DNA of 64,000 bases from Gemmatimonadaceae bacterium (lineage in GTDB: Bacteria > Gemmatimonadota > Gemmatimonadetes > Gemmatimonadales > Gemmatimonadaceae). The position numbers and the translations under genes are program-made. This document shows positions 10,189 to 19,387 of the stretch, one piece after another (position 1 is the first letter of the stretch; every line of letters begins with the position of its first letter). The stretch lies in contig JANYHT010000039.1 of assembly GCA_025358925.1 (NCBI GenBank), forward strand, positions 124,001 through 188,000, written 5' to 3'. Under the pieces are notes generated by a model. It was given only the letters and a program-made list of their open reading frames with translations, was not told the DNA's origin and searched no databases.

Positions 10189-11055
10189 TCAGCTTTCCTG
10201 CACGTGTCCCGCCGCAGCGGGCCGTCCAGTCATATGGCGCAACAACCGCGACAGCGTCGGTCGAAGTTCACGGCGATGCACCACTTGATCCACCATGCCG
10301 TGATCCAACAAGAACTCTGCGGTTTGAAATCCTTCGGGCAAGTCCTGTCCCAGCGTCTGCTTGATCACGCGCGGACCTGCGAAGCCAATCACCGCGCCCG
10401 GCTCAGCGAGGATCGCATCACCAAGCATTGCAAAGCTCGCGCTTACACCGCCCGTCGTCGGATTGGTCAGCACCGAAATATAGGGAATGCGGCGTTCGGC
10501 GAGCTGAGAGAGGACGGCTGATGTTTTTGCCATCTGCATCAGCGAAAGCACACCTTCCTGCATGCGAGCACCGCCCGACGCGGAGATGATCACCAGCGGA
10601 TGCTTCTTCTCCAGAGATCGCTGCCCGAGCCGCGCGATCTTCTCACCGACGACCGATCCCATTGACCCGCCCATAAACGCGAAATCCATGATGCCGATGC
10701 CAACGGGCAACGTTTCGAGCAAGCCAGTGACGGTCACAATCGCATCGGCATCGCCCGCGTTCGTCAACGCACGTTTGAGTCGCGCCGGATACTCAGGGAA
10801 TCCGAGTGGATCGACGGAGCGCAGCTCACCACTCTCTTCGCTGACCGTGCCTTCGTCGAGCAACATCGCCGCATAGTCCCATGCACGAAGGCGACGATGA
10901 AAGTCGCACGCCGGACAGACGTTGAAACTGCGCAGAAATTTGGCGCGGATATCCGTGTGTCCGCACGCCTCACACTTCTCCCACGTATCAGGGGGAATCT
11001 CGAGTCGCTCGCGACGGGGCTGCCGAGGCTTTCTTTCTTTCCGGAACCAGGCCAT
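10189..11055 (-). CDS. accD: Acetyl-CoA carboxylase carboxyltransferase subunit beta
   Basis: AccD is one half of the acetyl-CoA carboxylase carboxyltransferase, which makes malonyl-CoA for fatty acids. The N terminus holds the zinc ribbon CEACG...CPAC, and the crotonase-fold body contains FAMLGDAILAEPGAVIGFAGPRVIKQT. Length (288 aa) is typical. accA is not in this window. A second, separate biotin carboxylase/biotin carrier/carboxyltransferase set lies at 33-38 kb; this AccD is the fatty-acid-type subunit because of the zinc ribbon. It lies 73 nt after the rodA stop, the only clear gap in this part of the run. Confidence 0.96.
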   Translation of the reverse strand: MAWFRKERKPRQPRRERLEIPPDTWEKCEACGHTDIRAKFLRSFNVCPACDFHRRLRAWDYAAMLLDEGTVSEESGELRSVDPLGFPEYPARLKRALTNAGDADAIVTVTGLLETLPVGIGIMDFAFMGGSMGSVVGEKIARLGQRSLEKKHPLVIISASGGARMQEGVLSLMQMAKTSAVLSQLAERRIPYISVLTNPTTGGVSASFAMLGDAILAEPGAVIGFAGPRVIKQTLGQDLPEGFQTAEFLLDHGMVDQVVHRRELRPTLSRLLRHMTGRPAAAGHVQES

Positions 11056-11128
11056 AGACGCGAAAGATCGACAACCGAGAAGAGCAAGGCTAGGGCTTGC
11101 GCACGCGGAATTCCCGCATTCTCACGTG

Positions 11129-12388
11129 CTACAGCCCAAGAGCATCTGGTTGACCGCGGCCCTCGGCCGAAATGCGGAGTAAAACGGCCACGCCGATCCA
11201 GCTTACGAGCAAAAAAGAACCGCCGTAGCTAAAGAACGGCAAGGGAATGCCCGTGACCGGCATCAGATTCAGCGTCATGCCGACGTTGACCATGACGTGA
11301 ATAAAGGAGGCCGCCACGAGACCAAACGCCACGAGACTCGGAAATGCATCGTTCGCGCGAGTGGCAACGCGTGTCGCGCGAAGAAAGAGCGCAAGAAAAA
11401 GCGCGAGCGCCAGTGACACACCCAGAAAACCGAGCTCTTCACCCACTACGGAAAAAATGAAATCAGTGTGACGTTCCGGCAAAAACTGTAACCGTTTCTG
11501 GCTACCCAGCGTGAAACCTTTGCCAAACAGCCCACCAGATCCGATGGCCACTTTCGATTGGGTCACATTGTAGCCGGAGGCGCGCGGATCGAATGATGGA
11601 TCGAGAAAAACGAGTAGGCGTCGCTGCTGGTACGGTTTGAGTTTGTCCCAGAGCAATGGCGCAACAACACCCATCGACACGTTGGCCACGACGAGCAGCA
11701 CACCTTCAAGCAAATACGGTCGATACCATAGGACCAACGCAACGAGAATCAAAAACCACGCGCCCCAGATTCCCGTACTGAATGCGAGTACCAAACTCAC
11801 GCCTGGACTCGCGAGCATGAGCAAGAGCGGCCACGGCACGCCGGACCAAAAGAGCATCGCGAAACAGATGCCGATGAAGACGATGCCCGTACCTAAATCG
11901 GGTTGCCCCATCACCAAGAGCCACGGCAACCCCACCACCATCAGCGGTCGCCAGAGGTCGAGCAACGAGCGTGGGGTGTCCCGCTGAGACGCCAAGACCC
12001 GCGCCAACATGAACGTGGTAGCCAACTTGGCGAGCTCCGACGGCTGTCCAATGCGAATGCCGCCAATCGTCAGCCAACTCTTGACACTCGCGGCCGTCCC
12101 TGCGCCGGTACCGACAAACAGTACGACCACCAAGAGTGCGCAACAGAAAATGTAGAGCGGCCATGCACTCCACTCGATCAAGCGCACCGAACCGCGCATC
12201 ACGATCCAACACATGCCGAGCGACACCACAAACCACCCCAGTTGCCGTCGCCACGCATGCGCAATAAAACTGGACGGCACGTCCGTCTGTCCCGCAGAAA
12301 ACACCATTGCAATGCCAAAGGCGGAGAGCAAGAGTGCGATCAGCAGCAGTGGATAGTCGATACCCTGACGACGCAACATGACGGCCAT
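11129..12388 (-). CDS. rodA: Rod-shape SEDS peptidoglycan glycosyltransferase RodA
   Basis: RodA polymerises lipid II into glycan strands for cell elongation, working with PBP2. The 419-residue protein has about ten membrane segments and family motifs including GQPDLGTGIVFIGI, LWDKLKPYQQRRLLVFLDP and the C-terminal TGIPLPFFSYGGSFLLVSWIG. It starts at ATG 12388, two bases after the mrdA stop (an in-frame ATG lies three codons on). Its place directly after mreBCD and the PBP2 gene distinguishes it from FtsW. Confidence 0.95.
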   Translation of the reverse strand: MAVMLRRQGIDYPLLLIALLLSAFGIAMVFSAGQTDVPSSFIAHAWRRQLGWFVVSLGMCWIVMRGSVRLIEWSAWPLYIFCCALLVVVLFVGTGAGTAASVKSWLTIGGIRIGQPSELAKLATTFMLARVLASQRDTPRSLLDLWRPLMVVGLPWLLVMGQPDLGTGIVFIGICFAMLFWSGVPWPLLLMLASPGVSLVLAFSTGIWGAWFLILVALVLWYRPYLLEGVLLVVANVSMGVVAPLLWDKLKPYQQRRLLVFLDPSFDPRASGYNVTQSKVAIGSGGLFGKGFTLGSQKRLQFLPERHTDFIFSVVGEELGFLGVSLALALFLALFLRATRVATRANDAFPSLVAFGLVAASFIHVMVNVGMTLNLMPVTGIPLPFFSYGGSFLLVSWIGVAVLLRISAEGRGQPDALGL

Positions 12389-12389
12389 G

Positions 12390-14150
12390 TTAGTCAGGCG
12401 TGAGAATGTTCAACGACAATCGTTTTTTGAGAAAGCGTTCCATGATTTTCGTTGCAACCTGCGCCGCGTGTGTCCCATGCAATCCCTCCTCTAGAATCAC
12501 GGCCACCACAATTTGTGGTTTGAGCACCGGTGCGTATCCAACGAACCACGCATTATCGGGATGGGGTGGATTTTGCTGCGTTCCGGTTTTTCCCGCGATG
12601 GTCAACCCGGAAATTTGCGCGCTGGCACCAGTGCCTCGTGTCACCACGTCTGCCAACGCAAGCTGCAGCCCTTGAAGCTGATCCGACGAGAGGTTCACCA
12701 CCTGTTTTCGGGCGACGGTTTGCGTGACGATTTGTGGCGTTGGTGCTGCGCCGTCCGTCGCCAACGCCGCATAGAAGCGGGCCATATTGAGCGGTGTTTG
12801 CGCATTGTCCGCCTGACCGATGGACAAGCTCAGCACCACCGATGCATTCCATCCGCGCGCGCCGTAACGCTTGTTGAAATACGCCACACTCTCCGGCCAA
12901 CGTGGTCGCCTTTCGCCCGGCAGATCGATACGCGTGCTGTCTTTGAAACCAAGCGAGACACCACCAGCCAACAAGCTCGCGAGCCCGATTTTGAGCCCCA
13001 GTTGATAGAAGTACACATCGCATGACTTCGCGATGGCTTGTGCGAGCGTGATATCGCCGTGCCCGCGATGATCCCAACACTTAAACACGCGACCGTAGTA
13101 GAAGCTTCCGGTACACGCCTGCGGCATGTGGGAATCCATTGTCACAAGCCCCCGCTGCATCCCGATAATTGCGGTTGCGAGTTTAAACGTGGATGCCGGC
13201 GCATACTGTCCGTTGAGTGCGCGATTGTTCAACGGCGTGTGCGGGTTGTCGAGCAGGCTTTGATAGTAGCTCGCTGGCGCGCCGCCAATAAACTTGTTCA
13301 CGTCATAGGTTGGTGCGCTGTACATCGCGAGCACGCCACCCGTATTCGGATCCAACGCAACCACCGCGCCTCGCAACGAGTCACCAAAGTACGCGTGCGC
13401 AAACCTCTGCAAATCGAGATCGATATTGGTTTGCAGCGGCGGCGGTGCTTCAGGTTGCTCTTCGGCGCGCACACCGGCATCACGCACCACGCGATTCCGC
13501 GCGTCGACTTCGACGAAGCGACGACCTTCCTTGCCGCGTAACTCGGCCTCGTACTGCTGCTCCAATCCGAGCTTACCTACTTGCTGTCCGGCTTTGTATC
13601 CCTCGAATTTTGTCGACGCTAACTGTTGTTCTGAAATTTCGCCGGTGTAACCGACGATGGCGGCCATCGCTTCGCCATCAGGGTAGTACCGTTTCGGCGC
13701 ACTCTGAATAATCAGTCCCGGAAACTCTACACGACGTTCTTCCAACACCGATACCACTTGAAATGATGCATCGCCAAAAATCACAGCAGGTCGCTGCGGT
13801 GCGCGTCGAAAGCGCCGCACAATGAATTCTTGCTGTGCTGAGTCGATGGGCGTCACTTTCGCTAGCGTCGTCAGTGCGATGCGCAACGAGTCTTCAGTGG
13901 GACTCAAAATTGACACCGAGTAACCCGGAAGATTCTCCGCAATGATCTCGCCTTTGCGGTCGTAAATGATCCCGCGCGCTCCCGGTAACGGCACCTCACG
14001 CAGCCGATTATTCTCCGATTGCAACACGTATGCCGCCTTCTGTAGCACCTGTGCGCGAAAAAAACCTATCGCTAACGCGCCGAACGAGACGAGCAGGATG
14101 CCCCGCGCAATACGCGCCCGCCGCAACACTTCGTTGGGGTGCAGGCTCAT
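12390..14150 (-). CDS. mrdA: Penicillin-binding protein 2 (elongasome transpeptidase)
   Basis: PBP2 cross-links peptidoglycan during rod elongation. The 586-residue protein has one N-terminal membrane anchor (about 18-36), the dimerisation/pedestal domain with ARGIIYDRKGEIIAENLPG, and a transpeptidase domain. Its active-site motifs are SxxK in APASTFKLATA, SxN-type SCD in AKSCDVYFYQLG, and KTGT in TIAGKTGTQQN. The C-terminal ILTPD stop is two bases before rodA. It is the class B PBP partner of the adjacent SEDS protein. Confidence 0.96.
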   Translation of the reverse strand: MSLHPNEVLRRARIARGILLVSFGALAIGFFRAQVLQKAAYVLQSENNRLREVPLPGARGIIYDRKGEIIAENLPGYSVSILSPTEDSLRIALTTLAKVTPIDSAQQEFIVRRFRRAPQRPAVIFGDASFQVVSVLEERRVEFPGLIIQSAPKRYYPDGEAMAAIVGYTGEISEQQLASTKFEGYKAGQQVGKLGLEQQYEAELRGKEGRRFVEVDARNRVVRDAGVRAEEQPEAPPPLQTNIDLDLQRFAHAYFGDSLRGAVVALDPNTGGVLAMYSAPTYDVNKFIGGAPASYYQSLLDNPHTPLNNRALNGQYAPASTFKLATAIIGMQRGLVTMDSHMPQACTGSFYYGRVFKCWDHRGHGDITLAQAIAKSCDVYFYQLGLKIGLASLLAGGVSLGFKDSTRIDLPGERRPRWPESVAYFNKRYGARGWNASVVLSLSIGQADNAQTPLNMARFYAALATDGAAPTPQIVTQTVARKQVVNLSSDQLQGLQLALADVVTRGTGASAQISGLTIAGKTGTQQNPPHPDNAWFVGYAPVLKPQIVVAVILEEGLHGTHAAQVATKIMERFLKKRLSLNILTPD

Positions 14151-14165
14151 CGCGTTGTCACGATT

Positions 14166-14675
14166 CTAAACCGTCTGTGGGCGAAAGAGCGGTCGAAATG
14201 CCGTAAGCAGGACCACGGCAACAAGCGCCGTAAGCGCGGCGGATAACGGCGCCCATAGCAACAGCTCCGCAACCAGTCGAATGCCGCGAATGCCGCCGCC
14301 GACCAACGTGTAGCCCACGTCAAACGTCCACTTCCCGACAAAAATAAAGAGTCCGGTGAGCGCAACATGATCAGCGAAAAACACCGCTTTGGTCCACGAG
14401 GCAGCGAATGCGACAATCGTAAATACCAGTGTTGCCGCACCAAACGCCCCTGGTGCAAGCGCATCGACCGCGAGTCCAGCGAGGAATCCAATCACCGCTG
14501 CGAAACCTGGACGCACGCGAACTGCCGCGAACAGAATGGCAATTGCAAGAAAATCGACCGACACGCGAGTACTCACAAGTGGTCGTATACCGAAGTGCGC
14601 CGCCACAAGCAGTACGAAGCCCAGGACCGCTTGCGTGGCGGAACCAACGGCTGACGGTGGTTGCGGACGAGTCAT
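14166..14675 (-). CDS. mreD: Rod-shape-determining protein MreD
   Basis: MreD is a small inner-membrane protein of the elongasome. This 169-residue product is very hydrophobic, with about five membrane helices (for example QAVLGFVLLVAAHFGI and GFLAGLAVDALAPGAFGAAT, the family's most conserved stretch). Its start overlaps the end of mreC by 4 nt (ATGA) and its stop lies 15 nt before mrdA. Identification rests on the hydropathy, the DALAP-like motif and the mreB-mreC-mreD-mrdA order. Confidence 0.9.
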   Translation of the reverse strand: MTRPQPPSAVGSATQAVLGFVLLVAAHFGIRPLVSTRVSVDFLAIAILFAAVRVRPGFAAVIGFLAGLAVDALAPGAFGAATLVFTIVAFAASWTKAVFFADHVALTGLFIFVGKWTFDVGYTLVGGGIRGIRLVAELLLWAPLSAALTALVAVVLLTAFRPLFRPQTV

Positions 14676-15784
14676 CGCACGCGCTCAGGCGGAGGTCCGG
14701 TGCGCGGAGGTACGGTTGGCGTGACAACAGGTGGACGAAGTCGCGACGAATCTGGACGAACGATCTTCGTGGCCTTCGCGCTGTCTGGCACCAACCCTCG
14801 AATCAGTGCACCGGTACTGTCGCGCTGCAAACTGTCGGTCACTGCAGAGTCGAGCGCTGCACGACGCGCTGAAAGCTCGTCCAGCGCTGCGCGCTTCGCG
14901 ATTGAATCACCGGTGGCGGCAATGGCCCGCGCCGCACTGTCGGCCGACGTCACGTTCGTCCAGATGTGATTCACGCCGCGCGCAGCACGCGACGGCAGTA
15001 ACACCAGCACCGGTCCGATGGCTGCCGGCAGCACCGACGGTTTGATGAGATATGTTCGCGCCCATTTTTCCGGCGTGGAAATCTCACCAAGCACCGTACC
15101 AATCGGAATTCCACGCGGGTACGTCGCCCCGAGGCCTGAGCTCACGACGAGCACGCCCGTGTCGAGCTTTGAGCGAAACGGCACCCCTCGTAATTCAAGC
15201 AACCAGCGCTCGGCACCCACACCAAGATGCGGTTGCACAATACCATAGGCGGCGTTGTCCACACTCATCGCGCTCACGCGAAAATCAGGATGCGCCCACG
15301 TGATCGCAAAGCTCGTCCGGGCATCGGCACTTTGCACCATCCCGACCAGACCATCGGCTGTCACTACAGCGGAAAACGGTTGCACGCCTGCTGCAGTGCC
15401 CACGTTCAGCGTGAGTGTGAAGTCGTCATCGGCACCTCGCGTTGGCAATAATTCCGCCGGCACAAACCCATCTTGCAGGCGGGCCGACAGTCCGAGCAAA
15501 CGTCGCAGCGTCGCATTCTCATCGGACACCGCGCGAGCAGACAGTGCGAGTGTTGCCACACCGCCGCGCGTCACGAGCACATCATTGCGCGCAACGACGG
15601 ACGCTCGAATTGTGGCGGCGCGACTCTCAAGCAAAACCAATGGCGACAACACCGTGCTGCGCAGTATTTGCGCCACGGACTCGCGCGCACGACTTGGCAT
15701 TACCAAGGCCACGAGCGCAAGTGCCAGACACCCTACCATCAATCCAGTGTCCCACCGCCCTCCACTCCGGACGCTGCGTGCCAC
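14672..15784 (-). CDS. mreC: Rod-shape-determining protein MreC
   Basis: MreC is a periplasmic scaffold that links MreB to PBP2. The protein has a short basic N terminus, one membrane anchor (GLMVGCLALALVALVM), a coiled segment around ALSARAVSDENATLRRLLGL and the paired beta-barrel domain. The C-terminal ~90 residues are Ala/Ser/Asp-rich and end in a proline-rich basic tail (PPVVTPTVPPRTGPPPERVR), longer than in many MreC proteins. GTG 15784, 8 nt after the mreB stop, is chosen. The frame stays open to 15859, but that part lies within mreB. Confidence 0.9.
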   Translation of the reverse strand: MARSVRSGGRWDTGLMVGCLALALVALVMPSRARESVAQILRSTVLSPLVLLESRAATIRASVVARNDVLVTRGGVATLALSARAVSDENATLRRLLGLSARLQDGFVPAELLPTRGADDDFTLTLNVGTAAGVQPFSAVVTADGLVGMVQSADARTSFAITWAHPDFRVSAMSVDNAAYGIVQPHLGVGAERWLLELRGVPFRSKLDTGVLVVSSGLGATYPRGIPIGTVLGEISTPEKWARTYLIKPSVLPAAIGPVLVLLPSRAARGVNHIWTNVTSADSAARAIAATGDSIAKRAALDELSARRAALDSAVTDSLQRDSTGALIRGLVPDSAKATKIVRPDSSRLRPPVVTPTVPPRTGPPPERVR

Positions 15785-15791
15785 CGCGCTC

Positions 15792-16829
15792 TCAGGTCGT
15801 GAGAACTGACCAGTACTTCTCTTCGTCGTCCAAGATCTTACCACAGCCGCGCACCACACACGTGAGCGGATCCTCGTCCACGTGAATTGGTAGTCCGGTT
15901 TCCTGACTCAACAACACATCCAGTCCGCGAATCAGAGCGCCACCTCCAGTCATCACAATACCACGATCCACGATGTCCGACGCAAGTTCTGGAGGCGTAA
16001 TTTCGAGCGCACGCCGAACGGCGTCGACGATTTGCTGGATTGGTTCTTGAATGGCTTCGCGAATTTCACTCGAGTGCACGCGTACCGTTTTTGGAATGCC
16101 CGATACGAGATCGCGTCCCTTTACTTCCATCTCCCGTTCGTCGCCGACCGGATACGCCGAGCCGATCTGAATCTTGATTTGTTCAGCCGTTGGCTCGCCA
16201 ATTAGCAAGTTGTAATTCTTCCGCATGAACTGCACGATGCTCACGTCAAGTTCATCGCCACCGGTGCGAATCGATGTATCGCTGACGATGCCCGACAATG
16301 CGATCACGGCAATTTCCGTCGTACCACCGCCGATGTCGATCACCATGTTGCCTGTTGGTGATTCGACCGGCAATCCAACGCCGATCGCAGCGGCCATAGG
16401 TTCCGTCACCATGAACACTTCTTTCGCGCCTGCTCCCAACGCTGAGTCGCGCACGGCGCGCTTCTCGACTTCGGTGATACCCGACGGCACGCACACAATG
16501 ACGCGGGGCTTCACTTTGAAAACGTGTTTGTCGATCACGAGCGTCAGAAAATATCGCAACATTTTTTCTGTCACATCGAAGTCGGCAATCACGCCATCCT
16601 TCATCGGACGCACCGCCATGATGCCCTCTGGCGTACGTCCCAACATACGCTTCGCTTCCAGTCCCACACCACGGATTTTCTTCGTTTCGCGGTCGAGCGC
16701 AACAACCGATGGCTCGTTCAGTACGATGCCCTCACCCTTCACATAGATCAGGGTGTTAGCGGTACCGAGATCCACCGCGATCGCGTTTGCGGGGAAAAAC
16801 GAATTTGCCTTCTTAAAGGGCCAGAACAT
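15792..16829 (-). CDS. mreB: Rod-shape-determining actin homologue MreB
   Basis: MreB forms membrane-associated filaments that orient cell-wall synthesis. The 345-residue sequence has phosphate-binding motif 1 as [15 protein letters not shown], motif 2 as [18 protein letters not shown] and the adenosine motif as [14 protein letters not shown]. The N-terminal MFWPFKK may serve as a membrane-binding segment. It heads the mreB-mreC-mreD-mrdA-rodA set, and the 139-nt space upstream probably holds its promoter. Confidence 0.98.
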   Translation of the reverse strand: MFWPFKKANSFFPANAIAVDLGTANTLIYVKGEGIVLNEPSVVALDRETKKIRGVGLEAKRMLGRTPEGIMAVRPMKDGVIADFDVTEKMLRYFLTLVIDKHVFKVKPRVIVCVPSGITEVEKRAVRDSALGAGAKEVFMVTEPMAAAIGVGLPVESPTGNMVIDIGGGTTEIAVIALSGIVSDTSIRTGGDELDVSIVQFMRKNYNLLIGEPTAEQIKIQIGSAYPVGDEREMEVKGRDLVSGIPKTVRVHSSEIREAIQEPIQQIVDAVRRALEITPPELASDIVDRGIVMTGGGALIRGLDVLLSQETGLPIHVDEDPLTCVVRGCGKILDDEEKYWSVLTT

Positions 16830-16968
16830 CCAGTGATGTACTCGACGGCGCGGTGCGCCAAATGGGGACGGCTAAGCGGGATCCGAGAGATAAGGTATCG
16901 GTGGAAGCAAGTGCGAACAAGCGATTGTCAGTGCGTGACATGCAGCACGTCACCGGCGCGGCGTCACG

Positions 16969-18084
16969 TCATACCAGACAGGTCGCCGGCTCCACGAATT
17001 CCATGCCGAAGGAATCAGCAACCGCACGATAGGTCACCTTGCCGTGCGACATGTTAAGCCCCTTCAAAAGTGCTGGATTCTCGGTCAGCGCACGCTTCCA
17101 GCCCTTGTTGGCCAGCGCTAACGTGTATGGCAACGTTGCGTTCGTGAGGGCCAGCGTAGACGTCCGAGGCACCGCACCCGGCATGTTGGCCACACCGTAG
17201 TGGATCACGCCGTCCACGACGTACGTGGGGTTTTCGTGGGTGGTGGGTTTGATGGTTTCTACGCAACCGCCCTGATCGACCGCCACGTCCACAATGACGG
17301 CGCCAGGACGCATGCGCGCCAGATCCGCGCGACGTACCAGCTTGGGTGCCTTCGCCCCCGGAATGAGCACGCCGCCGATCAGCAAATCACAGGTCGAAAT
17401 TTGCTCAAGAATGTTGTGTCGATTGGAGTGAATCAGTTGCACGTTGGCCGGCATCACGTCCGACAGGTAGCGCAGCCGATCAAGCGAAAGGTCAAGCAAC
17501 ACGACCGTTGCGCCGAGTCCCGCCGCCATTTTCGCGGCATTGATCCCGACGACACCGCCACCAAGAATCACCACTTTCGCCGGCGCAACACCGGGAACGC
17601 CACCCAACAGCACACCGCGGCCGCCGTACAACTTTTCGAGATACTTGGCACCCTCCTGCACCGCCATACGTCCAGCCACTTCGGACATCGGCGTGAGTAA
17701 CGGCAAGTCGCGATTGGGCAATTCGACGGTTTCATACGCAATACACGTTGCGCCGCTGGCCAAATGCGCGCGCGTCAGTTGCTCATCTGCGGCAAAATGG
17801 AAATACGTGAACAACGTAAGGTTGTCACGTAAGAATCCCCATTCCTTTTCAATAGGTTCCTTCACCTTCAGCAATAAATCCGCATTCCCCCACGCTGTCG
17901 CGGCATCAGGAACAATGTGCGCACCAACATCGCGAAACGTGTCGTCTTCAAAGCCGCTGCCGATGCCAGCCCCCGCTTCGATGAACACCTCGTGTCCCGC
18001 CGCAGAGAGCGCTTCAGCACCAGCCGGTACAAGTGCAACGCGATTCTCGTTGGTTTTGATTTCTTTCGGTACGCCGATACGCAT
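16969..18084 (-). CDS. ald: Alanine dehydrogenase
   Basis: Ald interconverts L-alanine with pyruvate and ammonia using NAD. The 371-residue protein starts with MRIGVPKEIKTNENRVALVP. It has the substrate lysine in LLLKVKEPI, the catalytic His in YFHFAADEQLT, and the NAD Rossmann motif VVILGGGVVGINAAKMA. The MSEVAGRMAVQEGAKYLEK region is also highly conserved. Length is normal. It may supply or remove alanine next to peptidoglycan genes, but it stands apart, with a 139-nt gap to mreB and 28 nt from the M16 peptidase gene upstream. Confidence 0.96.
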   Translation of the reverse strand: MRIGVPKEIKTNENRVALVPAGAEALSAAGHEVFIEAGAGIGSGFEDDTFRDVGAHIVPDAATAWGNADLLLKVKEPIEKEWGFLRDNLTLFTYFHFAADEQLTRAHLASGATCIAYETVELPNRDLPLLTPMSEVAGRMAVQEGAKYLEKLYGGRGVLLGGVPGVAPAKVVILGGGVVGINAAKMAAGLGATVVLLDLSLDRLRYLSDVMPANVQLIHSNRHNILEQISTCDLLIGGVLIPGAKAPKLVRRADLARMRPGAVIVDVAVDQGGCVETIKPTTHENPTYVVDGVIHYGVANMPGAVPRTSTLALTNATLPYTLALANKGWKRALTENPALLKGLNMSHGKVTYRAVADSFGMEFVEPATCLV

Positions 18085-18112
18085 GATGGGATTTTAGGCA
18101 AATAGTGAAACG

Positions 18113-19387
18113 TCAGCGAACGCCCTTCGGGCCGAGGCTAACTAGAAGATGTTGCGAAGGATCGAAAAACTCACGCGCGATCGACAACACCGTTTCCGCA
18201 TCGATCGCATCTACCAATGCGAGGAGTTCATCAATGCTGCGGTGTGGCTCGCCGTACAGCGCGGTCGTCGCAGCGCGATACATGCGCGACGATACGCCTT
18301 CCATCGACAACACCAACTGGCCCCGGAGTTGACGTTTGCCAGCCGCGATCTCAGCATCCGGCAATCCGTCTGCCACGACGCGCTCGAGCACCTCTCGCAC
18401 CGCATCGAGCGCCTGTTGTGCCGTGTCCGGCGCGCTCGCGAGGTAGACGCCGTGCACACCCGCATCGGCGTACGACGAACTAAACGTGTACACGCTATAC
18501 GCGAGCCCCAGTTCTTCACGAACACGTTGAAATAAGCGCGAACTCATACCGCCGCCCAACAGCATACTCAACAACGCAAACGCGTATCGGCGCGGGTCCG
18601 CGTGCGCAATGGCGGTGCGACCCAACACCACGTGCGTTTGCGCAATATCCGCACGCTCGATGTGTTGTGCACTCGGTGCGGCCGCGACGGCCGGAGCAAC
18701 CGCCAACGGCGTCACATCGCCACAAGCACGCGCCAGCCAGCCCGACGTGTGCAACGTGTCCAACAATTGGTCGTGATCCACGCGACCAGAGGCCGCGACA
18801 ACGAGTCGACCGGTGTGATACGCGCGCTCGTGCAGCGCCCGCAGATGCGACACCTTCAGCGACTTCACGGTTTCGCGCGTGCCAAGAATCGGAAAGCCGT
18901 GCGAATGATCACCCCACAGTGCGCGATTGTGCACGTCAAAGATCACGTCGTCCGGCGTATCGTCAACCATGCTGATCTCTTCGAGAATTACTTTGCGCTC
19001 GAGTTTGAGATCGGCATCTCGCAGCAATGGCTCAAAAATAAGATCGCCAATGACGGCCGCAGCTTCTGGCAGATGCTCGTCGAGTACGCGCGCCTGATAC
19101 GAGGTGTGTTCGCGCTCGGTGTACGCGTCCAACGACCCACCCAAGGTCTCCAGCGACAAGGCAATCTCCTGCGCCGTACGCGAGCGTGTACCCTTGAATA
19201 CCATGTGCTCGAGAAAATGCGACACCCCCATTTCATCCGCACTTTCGTGCAATGTCGCCGCGCGCACCCAAGCCCCAAACGCCACTGACCGCGCTCCCGG
19301 AACTTCTTCCGAGAGCACGGTCAGTCCATTTGGCAGATCAGTTCGGCGCAGCCCGGGCAGTACTACCCTAGCGTCTGCCGCGTCCAC
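18113..19387 (-). CDS. M16 family zinc peptidase (processing-peptidase-like)
   Basis: This is a roughly 424-residue single-subunit M16B peptidase. The inverted zinc motif HxxEH is in MGVSHFLEHMVFKG, and the downstream ligand Glu lies in the LERKVILEEISMVDDTPDD region. The second domain is the inactive M16C-like half with QTHVVLGRTAIAHADPRRYAFALLS. The start is uncertain: GTG 19387 overlaps the pnp end by 20 nt, while the frame is open to 19441. The rpsO-pnp-M16 order is common in bacteria, for example pnp and the MlpA/YmxG-type peptidase in Bacillus. No signal peptide is seen, so it may act in the cytoplasm. Confidence 0.93.
   Translation of the reverse strand: MDAADARVVLPGLRRTDLPNGLTVLSEEVPGARSVAFGAWVRAATLHESADEMGVSHFLEHMVFKGTRSRTAQEIALSLETLGGSLDAYTEREHTSYQARVLDEHLPEAAAVIGDLIFEPLLRDADLKLERKVILEEISMVDDTPDDVIFDVHNRALWGDHSHGFPILGTRETVKSLKVSHLRALHERAYHTGRLVVAASGRVDHDQLLDTLHTSGWLARACGDVTPLAVAPAVAAAPSAQHIERADIAQTHVVLGRTAIAHADPRRYAFALLSMLLGGGMSSRLFQRVREELGLAYSVYTFSSSYADAGVHGVYLASAPDTAQQALDAVREVLERVVADGLPDAEIAAGKRQLRGQLVLSMEGVSSRMYRAATTALYGEPHRSIDELLALVDAIDAETVLSIAREFFDPSQHLLVSLGPKGVR

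Noticed and set aside
16900-16968. Terminator after ald
   Set aside because: GTGAC/GTCAC hairpin is short and not followed by a T run on the - strand; this gap is more likely the mreB promoter region.
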